Shown: positions 1-7,984 of the stretch, one piece after another
Position numbering within the stretch: the first letter of the stretch is position 1
Layout: every line of letters starts with the position of its first letter
Source of the DNA: Fodinibacter sp963800505
GTDB taxonomy: Bacteria; Actinomycetota; Actinomycetes; Actinomycetales; Dermatophilaceae
Direction of reading: 5' to 3'
NCBI GenBank assembly: GCA_963800505.1
Contig: CAWDBL010000009.1
Span: 186,001-250,000 of the forward strand
DNA: 64,000 bases
Translations under genes and position numbers: made by a program
The notes under the pieces: model-generated
The model's database searches: none
Told to the model about the DNA's origin: nothing
What the model saw: only the letters and a program-made list of their open reading frames with translations

Positions 1-13
1 CACAATGGGACGC

Positions 14-322
14 ATGAGCCGACTCCTGAGTGCTGACGAGGTGGACACCCAGCTGGCCGGGCTGGACGGGTGGCGCCGTGAGGGCGACGCGATCGTGGCG
101 ACGGTGGAGGCGCCGGACTTCCCGGCCGCCATCCGCGTCGTCGACACCGTGGCAGACGAGGCCGAGCAGATGAACCACCACCCCGACATCGACATCCGGT
201 GGCGCACGACGCACTGGCTGCTCACGACGCACGACGCGGGCGGTCTCACCCAGCTCGACATCGAGATGGCGCACCGCATCTCAGCCGCGGCCCGGGCCCA
301 GGGAGCGACCCTCGGTGGCTGA
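14..322 (+). CDS. 4a-hydroxytetrahydrobiopterin dehydratase (pterin-4a-carbinolamine dehydratase)
   Basis: A 102-residue protein matching the small cytoplasmic PCD/DCoH family, which dehydrates 4a-hydroxytetrahydropterins formed by aromatic amino-acid hydroxylases. The diagnostic segment is EQMNHHPDIDIRW followed by a THDAGGLTQLD stretch, giving the family's two active-site histidines and the later TxD segment. Length is normal for the family. An in-frame ATG lies three codons upstream at position 5; position 14 was chosen because MSRLLS is the usual beginning in this family, but the window edge prevents checking the ribosome site. The stop overlaps the start of the next gene by 8 bp, so the two are probably co-transcribed. 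No pterin-dependent hydroxylase is visible nearby. Confidence 0.88.
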   Translation: MSRLLSADEVDTQLAGLDGWRREGDAIVATVEAPDFPAAIRVVDTVADEAEQMNHHPDIDIRWRTTHWLLTTHDAGGLTQLDIEMAHRISAAARAQGATLGG

Positions 323-1043
323 CTCCCCCGCCACCACGGCCCCGACCCACCACGAGGCCCACGACGGGTCGGTCGTCGGTCGGCTCAACTGGCTGCGCGC
401 CGGCGTGCTCGGGGCGAACGACGGCATCGTCTCGACCGCCGGCCTGGTCATCGGCGTCGCGGCGGCCACGACCGAGCGGGGTGCGGTGCTCACCGCCGGC
501 CTGGCCGGGCTGGCCGCGGGCGCCATGAGCATGGCGGTCGGCGAGTACGTGTCGGTCAGCACCCAGCGTGACTCCGAGAAGGCGCTGATCGCCAAGGAGA
601 TCCGCGAGCTCGACGAGGAGCCCGAGGCCGAGCTCGCCGAGCTGGCCGGCATCTACCGCGGCAAGGGGCTCAGCCGTGACCTCGCCCTCCAGGTGGCCGA
701 GCAGCTCACCGCCAAGGACGCCCTGGCGGCGCACGCGGAGGTCGAGCTCGGCATCGACCCGGAGAACTACACCAACCCCTGGCACGCGGCGTGGGCGTCG
801 ATGGCGGCGTTCACGGTCGGTGCCCTGCTGCCGCTCCTGGCGATCGTGCTGCCGCCGACCGCCTGGCGCATCCCGGTCACGGTGGTGGCCGTCGTGCTGG
901 CCCTGGCCTTCACCGGGCTGGTCAGTGCCCGGCTCGGCAGCTCCGACGCCAAGCGCGCGACGGTGCGAGTCGTGATCGGCGGCCTGCTCGCGATGGCGGT
1001 GACCTACGGCATCGGTGCCCTCGTCGGCACCCAGCTCGGCTGA
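315..1043 (+). CDS. VIT1/CCC1-family membrane transporter
   Basis: A 242-residue integral membrane protein of the VIT (vacuolar iron transporter, CCC1) family. The N-terminal NWLRAGVLGANDGIVSTAGLVIGVAAA segment is the family's first helix with its conserved Asn-Asp pair, followed by a GAMSMAVGEYVSV helix. A charged cytosolic segment rich in Glu (about residues 85-140) corresponds to the metal-binding helices, and three hydrophobic helices follow. Family members move Fe(II) or Mn(II) against protons. The GTG start overlaps the pterin dehydratase stop, and the TGA overlaps the following ATG, so translation is coupled across three genes. Substrate cannot be assigned from sequence; a manganese or iron role would fit the oxidation genes elsewhere in the window but this is only inference. 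Confidence 0.85.
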   Translation: MADSPATTAPTHHEAHDGSVVGRLNWLRAGVLGANDGIVSTAGLVIGVAAATTERGAVLTAGLAGLAAGAMSMAVGEYVSVSTQRDSEKALIAKEIRELDEEPEAELAELAGIYRGKGLSRDLALQVAEQLTAKDALAAHAEVELGIDPENYTNPWHAAWASMAAFTVGALLPLLAIVLPPTAWRIPVTVVAVVLALAFTGLVSARLGSSDAKRATVRVVIGGLLAMAVTYGIGALVGTQLG

Positions 1044-1792
1044 TGGCGCGCCTGCTGGTCGTGCAGCACGAGCCCGACGCGCCCGTGGCGTGGTTGGGCG
1101 AGTGGTGGGCCGCGCTCGGGCTCGAGCTCGACGTGGTGCGCGGCGACCTCGGCGAGTCGGTGGCCGAGCGGTGGGCCGACGTGGCGGGTGCTCCCGACGG
1201 GCTCGTGGTGCTGGGCGGGGCGATGGGGGCCTGCGACGACGCGCTCGCACCCTGGCTGGCCCCCACCCGGGCGCTGCTGGCCGACGCGGTGGCGCTGGGC
1301 GTGCCCACCCTCGGGGTGTGCCTCGGTCACCAGCTCGCTGCCGTTGCCCTGGGTGGCACGGTGGCGCGCAACCCCTCGGGCCGCACGATCGGGCCGGTGC
1401 CGGTGCGCCTGACCGGGGCCGCGGCATCCGACAAGCTGTTGGCGGGTCTCGACGGGCTGCCGGCCATCCACTACAACGATGACGTGGTGCTCGAAGTACC
1501 CTCTGGCGCAACGGTTCTGGCCACCTTGCCCGACGGGCGGCCGCAGGCCCTGCGCTTCGGCCCCTCGGCGTGGGGGGTGCAGTTCCACCCCGAGACCTCT
1601 CCGGAGGTCTTCGGCGCGTGGCTGCGCTGGGACTCACCCGACGGGCTGACGCCGGAACAGCAGATCCTGCTGGCCGAGGTCGGTGCCGCGCGCGAGGTGC
1701 TGCGGGCGGCCTGGCAGCCACTCGCCGAGCGCTTCGCGTCGCTCGTGCAGGCGGATGCCGTGACGCGGCGTGCGGTTCCCGTCACCCCTTGA
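1043..1792 (+). CDS. Class I glutamine amidotransferase domain protein
   Basis: A 249-residue stand-alone class I glutamine amidotransferase (GMP synthase-like GATase fold). The nucleophile elbow GVCLGHQ places the catalytic Cys near residue 93, and VQFHPE near residue 180 supplies the His-Glu pair. Such proteins hydrolyse glutamine and pass ammonia to a partner or act as gamma-glutamyl hydrolases; no partner synthetase is adjacent. The ATG is embedded in the TGATG junction with the VIT gene, which fixes the start and implies coupling. The C-terminal 60 residues are a charged helical extension of the kind seen in actinobacterial members. The stop codon sits inside the TTGACA hexamer of a candidate promoter for the next gene. 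Confidence 0.82.
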   Translation: MARLLVVQHEPDAPVAWLGEWWAALGLELDVVRGDLGESVAERWADVAGAPDGLVVLGGAMGACDDALAPWLAPTRALLADAVALGVPTLGVCLGHQLAAVALGGTVARNPSGRTIGPVPVRLTGAAASDKLLAGLDGLPAIHYNDDVVLEVPSGATVLATLPDGRPQALRFGPSAWGVQFHPETSPEVFGAWLRWDSPDGLTPEQQILLAEVGAAREVLRAAWQPLAERFASLVQADAVTRRAVPVTP

Positions 1793-1820
1793 CAGGGACG
1801 CTCGCAGCCGGGTCTAGCAT
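1789..1820 (+). promoter_or_regulatory. Candidate sigma-70-type promoter
   Basis: TTGACA (1789-1794) is followed by TCTAGC or TAGCAT at 1813-1820, giving an 18-20 bp spacer. It lies about 55-85 bp before the start at 1876. The -35 hexamer is a perfect match; the spacer is slightly long for the better -10 match. Confidence 0.45.
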
Positions 1821-1875
1821 CGAAAGTGGCGGGTCCCGCACCCTGTGGTCGACCCAGCCCTGACGGAGAGACGCC

Positions 1876-3228
1876 ATGAGCTCAACGACCTCGGCGCAGT
1901 CCCGCGAACGCATCCTCATCCTCGGTGCGGCGGGCCGCGACTTCCACGACTTCAACCTGATGTACCGGGAGGACCCGGACGTCGAGGTGGTGGCCTTCAC
2001 CGCCACCCAGATCCCCGACATCGACGGTCGCACCTACCCACCCGAGCTGGCCGGCCCGCTGTACCCGCACGGCATCCCGATCGTCGACGAGAGCGAGCTG
2101 GAGTCGATCGTGCAGCGCGAGCAGGTCGACACCGTGGTGCTCGCCTACTCCGACCTCTCGCACGCCCAGGTGATGCACCTCGGGTCGCGCGTCATCGCCA
2201 CCGGCGCCGACTTCGTGGTGCCCGGCACCCGTCGCACGATGCTGCGCTCGCGCCGGCCGGTCGTGGCGGTGACCGCCGTGCGCACCGGGGTCGGCAAGAG
2301 CCAGACCACCCGCTACGTCGCCCGCCTGCTGCAGGACAGGGGGATGCGGGTCGTCGCGGTGCGGCACCCGATGCCGTACGGCGACCTCGTCGCCCAGGCC
2401 TGCCAGCGCTTCGAGACGGTCGAGGACCTCGTGAAGCACGACTGCACCATCGAGGAGCGCGAGGAGTACGAACCGCACATCGAGGCCGGGGTCGTGGTCT
2501 ACGCGGGCGTCGACTACGGGCAGATCCTGCGCGAGGCCGAGACCGAGGCCGACGTCGTGCTGTGGGACGGCGGCAACAACGACCTGCCCTTCTACGCGCC
2601 AGACCTGCACCTGGTGCTCGCCGACCCGCTGCGCCCCGGCGACGAGGCGGGCTACCACCCGGGCGAGGCCAACGTGCGGATGGCCGACCTGGTGATCGTC
2701 GCGAAGTGCGACTCGGCGACGGCCGAGGACATCGCGGCAGTGGAGGCGTCGGTGCGGTCGCTCAACCCACGCGCCGACGTCCTCCGCTGCGACAGCCCGG
2801 TCACCCTCGACGACCGGTCGGTGGCGGCTGGCAAGCGCGTGGTCGTCATCGAGGACGGCCCGACCCTCACCCACGGCTCGATGAGCTTCGGCGCGGGCGT
2901 GGTCGGTGCCCGGGATGCCGGTGCCGCCGAGATCGTCGACCCCACGCCGTTCGCGGTGGGCTCGATCGCGGCGACGTACGCGAAGTACCCGAACGCGCGC
3001 GGCATCCTGCCGGCGATGGGCTACGGCGAGGCGCAGACCCGTGACCTCGAGGCGACGATCCGGGCCATGGTCGACGCCGGCGCGATCGACGCCATCGTGT
3101 CGGGGACGCCGGTGGACATCACCCGGGTGATCTCCGTCGACGTGCCGCTGACCCGGGCCCGCTACGAGCTGCGCGAGCAGGAGCCCGGCCGGCTGGCCGC
3201 CGCCCTGGCCAAGGCCCTCGACCGCTGA
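1876..3228 (+). CDS. Cyclic 2,3-diphosphoglycerate synthetase-like P-loop NTPase
   Basis: A 450-residue protein similar to the bacterial relatives of archaeal cyclic 2,3-diphosphoglycerate synthetase, usually labelled GTPase or cPGS-like. The N-terminus (ILILGAAGRDFHDFN) looks like a Rossmann-type nucleotide fold. A P-loop GVGKSQTTRYVARLL follows near residues 138-150, and VLWDGGNNDLPFY near residue 230 is the characteristic Walker-B-like segment of this family. The start at 1876 is preceded by GGAGAG at good spacing. It appears monocistronic, with a candidate promoter upstream and a 480-bp REP-bearing gap downstream. The reaction in bacteria is uncertain; synthesis of cyclic diphosphoglycerate has been shown only for archaeal members. 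Confidence 0.75.
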   Translation: MSSTTSAQSRERILILGAAGRDFHDFNLMYREDPDVEVVAFTATQIPDIDGRTYPPELAGPLYPHGIPIVDESELESIVQREQVDTVVLAYSDLSHAQVMHLGSRVIATGADFVVPGTRRTMLRSRRPVVAVTAVRTGVGKSQTTRYVARLLQDRGMRVVAVRHPMPYGDLVAQACQRFETVEDLVKHDCTIEEREEYEPHIEAGVVVYAGVDYGQILREAETEADVVLWDGGNNDLPFYAPDLHLVLADPLRPGDEAGYHPGEANVRMADLVIVAKCDSATAEDIAAVEASVRSLNPRADVLRCDSPVTLDDRSVAAGKRVVVIEDGPTLTHGSMSFGAGVVGARDAGAAEIVDPTPFAVGSIAATYAKYPNARGILPAMGYGEAQTRDLEATIRAMVDAGAIDAIVSGTPVDITRVISVDVPLTRARYELREQEPGRLAAALAKALDR

Positions 3229-3266
3229 GCCCTCGGCGCCGCAACGCCGCTTGGATGGCTCGGCGC

Positions 3267-3318
3267 GAGCTACCACCTGGTAGGTGCACGGATCACTCGA
3301 CCTACGAGGCGGTAGCTC
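3267..3318 (+). repeat. REP-like palindrome copy 1
   Basis: The ends GAGCTACC (3267-3274) and GGTAGCTC (3311-3318) are perfect 8-bp inverted repeats. Nested inside are TAGGT and ACCTA arms around a GGATCACT centre. The double-palindrome plan is shared by all six copies in the window. Confidence 0.85.
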
Positions 3319-3364
3319 GCGTGAAGTCGCCCGTGGCGCGACCGTCCGCGACACCCCGCCGTCC

Positions 3365-3412
3365 GCTACCACTTGGTAGGTGCACCGATCACTCCACTTA
3401 CCGGGCGGTAGC
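3365..3412 (+). repeat. REP-like palindrome copy 2
   Basis: GCTACC...GGTAGC ends with an internal GGTAGGTG arm and CGATCACT centre, 98 bp after copy 1. The inner right arm has ACTTACC in place of ACCTACG. Confidence 0.83.
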
Positions 3413-3458
3413 CCGGGGTAGGTGGACGACGGCACGGCACCCCGTCACACACGGCGCC

Positions 3459-3508
3459 GGCTACCACCTGGTAGGTGCACCGATCACTCCACCTACCACG
3501 CAGTAGCC
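3459..3508 (+). repeat. REP-like palindrome copy 3
   Basis: GGCTACC...AGTAGCC ends, internal GGTAGGTG and ACCTACC arms and CGATCACT centre, 94 bp after copy 2. One mismatch lies in the outer stem. Confidence 0.83.
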
Positions 3509-3711
3509 CACGCCAGGTTCTGGCAGGTGCCGTCGCCGTCGTGGGGCCAGGTGCCACAGGCAAGTGCTCGCGGTGTGCCCCACCACTGCCACTGCCAGAC
3601 GTCCAGGGCGCCATGGCCGCCGGCATCCACAGGGCTGCAGCCCGAGCGTTGCTGTCCACAGGGTCAGCGGCGGCCTTTCGGCGTGAGCGTCTGAGGGCGA
3701 CGCTCGATGCC

Positions 3712-4686
3712 ATGCCGGAGTTCTCGAAGGAGCTGCACGCCCTCGTCGCCGGCCAGGACGGTGTGGTCACGCGCAGCCAGCTCGTCGCCCACGGGGTGTC
3801 ACCCGCAGCGGTGCGATGGAACAGTGGCCGGTCATGGCGGGTGCTGCTGCCGCACGTGGTCGTGCTCACCCGAGAGACGCCTCGCAGCCGGCAACGGCTC
3901 ATCGCCGGGCTGCTGTGGGCTGGTGAGCGGTCGGTGCTGGCCGGTGCGACGGCCGCCGCTCAGCACGGCATCACGTCGGCCGACCCTCGCGAGCGGGTAC
4001 ACCTGCTGGTGCCGCCACCACTGAGCAGCCGGCGCAGCGGCTTCGCCGAGGTGCGACGCACCCTGATGCACGACGACGCCGTCGTCACGCGAGGCCCGAT
4101 TCGACTGTCGTCGCCGGCACGGGCCGCCGTCGACGCCGCCCGGGCGGCCCACAGCGCCGACACTCGGACCGCAATCCTCATCGAGGCAGTCCAGCGAGGT
4201 CTGACGTCCGTCGACGACCTCGCGGAGTGGGTCCATCGCCTGCGCACCCGAGATGCCGCAGCCCTGAAGGCGCCCTTGGAACACGCAGCATCCGGCGCCT
4301 GGTCCCTCCCCGAGTCGGAGGTGCTGGAGCTCGTCGCCGGGTCCACCGTGCTCTCGCCCGCCTGGGCGAACCCGCCGCTCGAGCGGCCCGACGGTAGTGC
4401 CCTGACCACCCCCGACGTGTGGTTCGACGACGTGGCCATGGCGGTGATGGTCCACTCCAGGAGGTACCACGCCGAGGGAGACGACTGGGATGACACCGTG
4501 GAGGCCGACGCCGACCTCGTCGCAGCCGGTGTCGTCGTAGCCGGGGTGACCCCACACCGCATCCGGAGCGACCCCGCGAGGGTCCTGCGCCGGCTGGAGG
4601 CCGCCTACCACGCTGCAGCGGCCCGACCACGACCAGCCGTCGTCGCTCGTCCCCAGCTCGTCGACCGGCGCCGGTCCGCGGGCTGA
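3712..4686 (+). CDS. AbiEi antitoxin-like / DUF559-type protein
   Basis: A 324-residue cytoplasmic protein of a family very common in Micrococcales. Residues 1-50 (ELHALVAGQDGVVTRSQLVAHG) form a winged-helix like the N-terminal domain of type IV antitoxin AbiEi. A middle helical region follows, and the C-terminal part (TPDVWFDDVAMAVMV, VTPHRIRSDPARVLRRLEAAY) resembles the DUF559/Vsr-like nuclease fold with catalytic residues not clearly conserved. No AbiEii-like nucleotidyltransferase is adjacent, so a toxin-antitoxin role is doubtful. The gene is bracketed by REP-like palindromes: three upstream and one inverted copy downstream. The start at 3712 is the first ATG giving the family's normal N-terminus; the frame is open further upstream through the repeats. 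Confidence 0.65.
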   Translation: MPEFSKELHALVAGQDGVVTRSQLVAHGVSPAAVRWNSGRSWRVLLPHVVVLTRETPRSRQRLIAGLLWAGERSVLAGATAAAQHGITSADPRERVHLLVPPPLSSRRSGFAEVRRTLMHDDAVVTRGPIRLSSPARAAVDAARAAHSADTRTAILIEAVQRGLTSVDDLAEWVHRLRTRDAAALKAPLEHAASGAWSLPESEVLELVAGSTVLSPAWANPPLERPDGSALTTPDVWFDDVAMAVMVHSRRYHAEGDDWDDTVEADADLVAAGVVVAGVTPHRIRSDPARVLRRLEAAYHAAAARPRPAVVARPQLVDRRRSAG

Positions 4687-4734
4687 GCCGCCGACGAGTG
4701 ACCCTTGGCTGCCCGGCATCCGGACTCCGCTTCT

Positions 4735-4783
4735 GCTACCGCCCCGTAGGTCGAGCGATCCCTGCACCTACCAGGCGGTAGGT
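4735..4783 (-). repeat. REP-like palindrome copy 4 (inverted)
   Basis: Read on the minus strand it matches the consensus: CTACC, CCTGGTAGGTG, GGATCGCT, ACCTACG, GCGGTAGC. It lies between two convergent genes and is flanked on both sides, 95 bp apart, by CCGGCATCCGGAC (4713-4725 and 4808-4820). Confidence 0.82.
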
Positions 4784-4825
4784 GACGTCACGTCGGGCAC
4801 CAGACTCCCGGCATCCGGACCCAGC

Positions 4826-6967
4826 TCAGTCGACCGGGCGGCCGTGCAGGGCGGCGAAGAGCACCGGAGCCAGGTCGGCGTCGCGGACGTCCTCGAGCGA
4901 CACCGGCCGGCCGTCGGGCCCGGCGAGCGGCACCCGCCAGTTGGGATACTCGTCGCTGGTCCCCGGCTGGTTGACGGCCCGGTGGTCACCGACCACGTCG
5001 GCCAGGGCGACGGCCAGCATCCGGCTCGGGGTGAGCGCCATCCACCGGTGCAGCGCCTCGACGACGGAGTCGATACCGGCGGCCGGACCGAGCAGCCCAC
5101 GCTCGACGCACGCGTCACGCAGCCGCGCGATCGAGGCCTCCTCCTGGGCGCACTCCTCCTCGACCGGACGGGTCAGCAGGCCCAGCTGCTCGCGGATGGC
5201 GACGTGCTCGAGCGAGAGGTAGCCCGCCGACGGCGGCAGGTCGTGCGTCGTGACGGTCGACAGGCACAGCTCGCGGTAGTGCTCGGGCGGCTTGGGCCGG
5301 CCGTCCTCCCACTCGAACCACAGGATCGAGGTGCCGACCAGCCCGCGCTCGGTCATGTAGTCGCGCACGTGCGGGGCCACCACCCCGAGGTCCTCGCCGA
5401 TGACGACGGCACCCGCCCGCTGCGCCTCGAGCACGAGGATGCCGAGCAGCGCCTCGTGGTCGTAGTGCACGTAGGTGCCGTCAGCCGGCGTGCCACCGGT
5501 CGGGATCCACCAGAGCCGGAACAGGCCGATGATGTGGTCGACCCGGATGCCGCCCGAGTCGCGCAGCACCGAGCGCACCATGTCGCGGAACGGCGCGTAG
5601 CCGAGCTCGGCGAGCCGGTCCGGGCGCCAGGGCGGCTGGCTCCAGTCCTGGCCGAGCTGGTTGAACTGGTCGGGCGGGGCGCCCACGGTCACCCCGCGCG
5701 CCAACGCGTCGCCGAGCCCCCAGGCGTCGGCCCCGTGCGGGTGCACCCCCACGGCGAGGTCGTGCACGATGCCGAGCGGCATGCCCGCCGCCCGGGCGTC
5801 CTGCTGGGCCGAGGCCAGCTGCTGCTCGAGCAGCCACTGCAGCCAGCGGTGGAAGTCGACCTCGGTGGCGTGCCGCTCGCGGAACGTGGCGACGGCGGCG
5901 CTCGAGGGGTCCTGCAGCTCTGCGGCCCACGAGGTCCACGGCATGCCGTACTCCTCGACGAGCGCGCACCACGTGGCGTACGTCGTGAGACCGTCACCCT
6001 CGCGGTCGCAGAAGTCGACGAAGGACTGCGCCCGCCGCCCGGTCAGCCCCACGTCGAAGACCAGCCGCAGGGCCTCCTTCTTCGCGGTCCACGCGGCGTC
6101 GCGGTCGATCCGGTCGACCGAGTTCAGGGCCCGGGCACCGGCGGCCAGCGTGCCCACCCTGCGGTAGGCCGCGTGGTCGAGCCGGGCCAGCTCGGGCACG
6201 TCCTCGACGCGCAGGTAGAGCGGGTTCACGAAGCGCCGGGTGGTCGGCAGGTAGGGGGAGGGCTCCATCGGAACCACCGGCTCCGCGGCATGCAGGGGGT
6301 TGATCAACACGAAGTCGGCGTCGTGCGCGGCCGCGGCCCAGGTGGCCAGGTCGGCGAGGTCGCCGAGGTCACCGACGCCCCACGACTCACCCGAGCGCAC
6401 TTGGTACAGCTGCGCCATCAGCCCCACGACGCGCCCCTCGGCCACCGCCGGCGGCAGCTCGAGGCGCTGTGGCGTGATGACGAGGGTGGCCTCGGTGGTG
6501 CGCGGGTCGAGCGCCGGCACGTCGAGGTGCGCCACGAGGCGGTGCCACCCCGTCGGCAGGTCTCCGGGCACCTCGAAGGTGGCCTCCCCCACCAGCTGCC
6601 CGTCGACCTCTCGCTCGGGCACCCACCGGTCGACCTGCGCCACCTCGCGCACCGAGCCGTCCTCCAGCACGAGGTCGAGCCGGATGCCGGTGCCCGCCGG
6701 CACGTGTGCGTGCACCCACGGTGCCCACCCCTCGCGCGCCACCACGGTCGCCGGCAGGGTGCGCCGCCACGGCGCGAGCTCGACTCCGGCGATGGCCGAC
6801 TCGACCGCGTCGTCGCCGCCGGCCTCGACCCCCAGGGCGGTGAGCACGGTCCGGATCGCCGCCGCGGAGACGGTGACGTGCTGGCCCTGCCAGTCCCAGT
6901 AGTCGGTGGCTACGCCGTGGAGGTGGGCGAGCTCGACGAGCCGGGGCGGCGGGGCGGCGGGAACCAT
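4826..6967 (-). CDS. malQ: 4-alpha-glucanotransferase
   Basis: A 713-residue GH77 amylomaltase. It disproportionates maltodextrins by transferring glucan segments to other acceptors, in the cytoplasmic maltose/glycogen pathway. The GH77 signatures are present: RVDHIIGLFRLWWIP with the nucleophile Asp, VIGEDLGVV with the acid/base Glu, and TVTTHDLPP with the third catalytic Asp. Residues 1-170 carry the N-terminal extension found in actinobacterial MalQ. Length is normal. It is convergent with the AbiEi-like gene and divergent from nothing close on its 5' side, so it is probably transcribed alone. Confidence 0.95.
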   Translation of the reverse strand: MVPAAPPPRLVELAHLHGVATDYWDWQGQHVTVSAAAIRTVLTALGVEAGGDDAVESAIAGVELAPWRRTLPATVVAREGWAPWVHAHVPAGTGIRLDLVLEDGSVREVAQVDRWVPEREVDGQLVGEATFEVPGDLPTGWHRLVAHLDVPALDPRTTEATLVITPQRLELPPAVAEGRVVGLMAQLYQVRSGESWGVGDLGDLADLATWAAAAHDADFVLINPLHAAEPVVPMEPSPYLPTTRRFVNPLYLRVEDVPELARLDHAAYRRVGTLAAGARALNSVDRIDRDAAWTAKKEALRLVFDVGLTGRRAQSFVDFCDREGDGLTTYATWCALVEEYGMPWTSWAAELQDPSSAAVATFRERHATEVDFHRWLQWLLEQQLASAQQDARAAGMPLGIVHDLAVGVHPHGADAWGLGDALARGVTVGAPPDQFNQLGQDWSQPPWRPDRLAELGYAPFRDMVRSVLRDSGGIRVDHIIGLFRLWWIPTGGTPADGTYVHYDHEALLGILVLEAQRAGAVVIGEDLGVVAPHVRDYMTERGLVGTSILWFEWEDGRPKPPEHYRELCLSTVTTHDLPPSAGYLSLEHVAIREQLGLLTRPVEEECAQEEASIARLRDACVERGLLGPAAGIDSVVEALHRWMALTPSRMLAVALADVVGDHRAVNQPGTSDEYPNWRVPLAGPDGRPVSLEDVRDADLAPVLFAALHGRPVD

Positions 6968-7061
6968 GCGCTCATCCTGCCGTGCAGGGGGCCGGTGGCC
7001 CGAATCCAGGGACCGCCACCGTCAGCCACCGGCAGCCGCGGTCAGCCGCCGTCAGCCGCGG

Positions 7062-7913
7062 TCAGCCGCCGACCTCGTCGCGCCACGAGTGCCGCGGGTC
7101 GAACCCGAGCACCCGGCGGGCCTTGCCGATCGACAGCAGCGTGTCGTGCTCGCCGAGCTCGCCGCGCACCTCGACGCCGGGGAACTCCGCGGCCACGAGC
7201 TCGGCGTTGGGGCGGCTCATCACGGTGTCGGGCGAGGCGATGATGAACCGGTCGAACCCCGGTGCGGTGTGCGCCAGGGCCAGCTCGACCGCGAGCGCGC
7301 CGTCACGCCCGTCGATGTAGCCCCACAGGTTCCAGCGGCGCAGGGCCGGGTCGGCGTCGTACGACGGGAAGGCGGCGTAGTCCTCGACGTCCATGACGTT
7401 GGAGAAGCGCAGCGCCGTGACCGACAGCGCCGGGTGCCACCGGCACAGCTCGATGGCCATCGTCTCCTCGAGGTGCTTGCCGAGCGAGTAGACCGACTCC
7501 GGCCGCGCGGGGTACTCCTCGTCGACCGGGATGTAGGGCGGGGGCGTGTCGAACGGCAGCCCGAGCACGGTCTCGCTCGACGCCATCACCACCTTGTGGA
7601 TGCCGAGCCGGGTGGCGGCGTGCAGCACGTTGAACGTCGTCAGCTGGTTGTTGCGGAACGTCGCGACGTCGCTGTGCAGGCCCGGTGCGGGGATGGCGGC
7701 GAGGTGCACGACGGCATCCGCGGCCGGCTGCTCGCCGCGCACCCCGCCGAGGGCGTCGACGACCTGCCCGTAGTCGGTGAGGTCGATGGCGAGCCAGCCG
7801 CTCCACCGCTCCCCGGAGGTGTCGAGGTTGACGACGTCGTGCCCACTCCCCCGAAGCCGTTCGACGACGTGACGTCCGAGCTTTCCCGACCCTCCGGTCA
7901 CTGCGATGCGCAT
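7062..7913 (-). CDS. NAD(P)-dependent epimerase/dehydratase
   Basis: A 283-residue extended short-chain dehydrogenase. The N-terminus MRIAVTGGSGKLGRHVVERL is the GxxGxxG NAD(P)-binding motif and fixes the start at 7913; the reading frame runs 14 codons further upstream without a plausible start. VYSLGKHLEE is the YxxxK catalytic pair, preceded by the MASSETVLG serine segment. The family makes or interconverts nucleotide sugars or related carbonyl compounds. Substrate cannot be read from the sequence, and the neighbours MalQ and a transporter do not settle it. The gene lies 94 bp downstream of MalQ's start on the same strand. Confidence 0.82.
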   Translation of the reverse strand: MRIAVTGGSGKLGRHVVERLRGSGHDVVNLDTSGERWSGWLAIDLTDYGQVVDALGGVRGEQPAADAVVHLAAIPAPGLHSDVATFRNNQLTTFNVLHAATRLGIHKVVMASSETVLGLPFDTPPPYIPVDEEYPARPESVYSLGKHLEETMAIELCRWHPALSVTALRFSNVMDVEDYAAFPSYDADPALRRWNLWGYIDGRDGALAVELALAHTAPGFDRFIIASPDTVMSRPNAELVAAEFPGVEVRGELGEHDTLLSIGKARRVLGFDPRHSWRDEVGG

Positions 7914-7984
7914 GCGGCGAGCGTATGCCGTGCCGCCCGCGGTTCCGGGCGGCACGGCATCCGCAATGTCGCAGGTTCGGCAGG

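Larger units (their letters stand above)
3229..3711. other. Intergenic gap carrying three REP-like palindromes
   Basis: This gap of about 480 bp holds three copies of the palindromic element listed separately. The rest (3510-3711) has no convincing gene; apparent reading frames through the repeats are products of the repetition. No clear promoter for the gene at 3712 was seen. Confidence 0.7.

Noticed and set aside
246..1721. A 491-codon minus-strand frame
   Set aside because: It lies opposite three well-supported genes and shows the Arg/Pro/Ala-rich composition typical of antisense frames in GC-rich DNA.
3255..3506. An 83-codon open frame with repeated CTDHSTY-like peptide across three palindromes
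   Set aside because: The peptide repetition comes from the DNA palindromes; there is no ribosome site or family match.
3267..3508. Regularly spaced repeats as a possible CRISPR array
   Set aside because: Only three copies with 94-98 bp period, imperfect palindromes, a scattered inverted copy and no cas genes; REP-like elements fit better.
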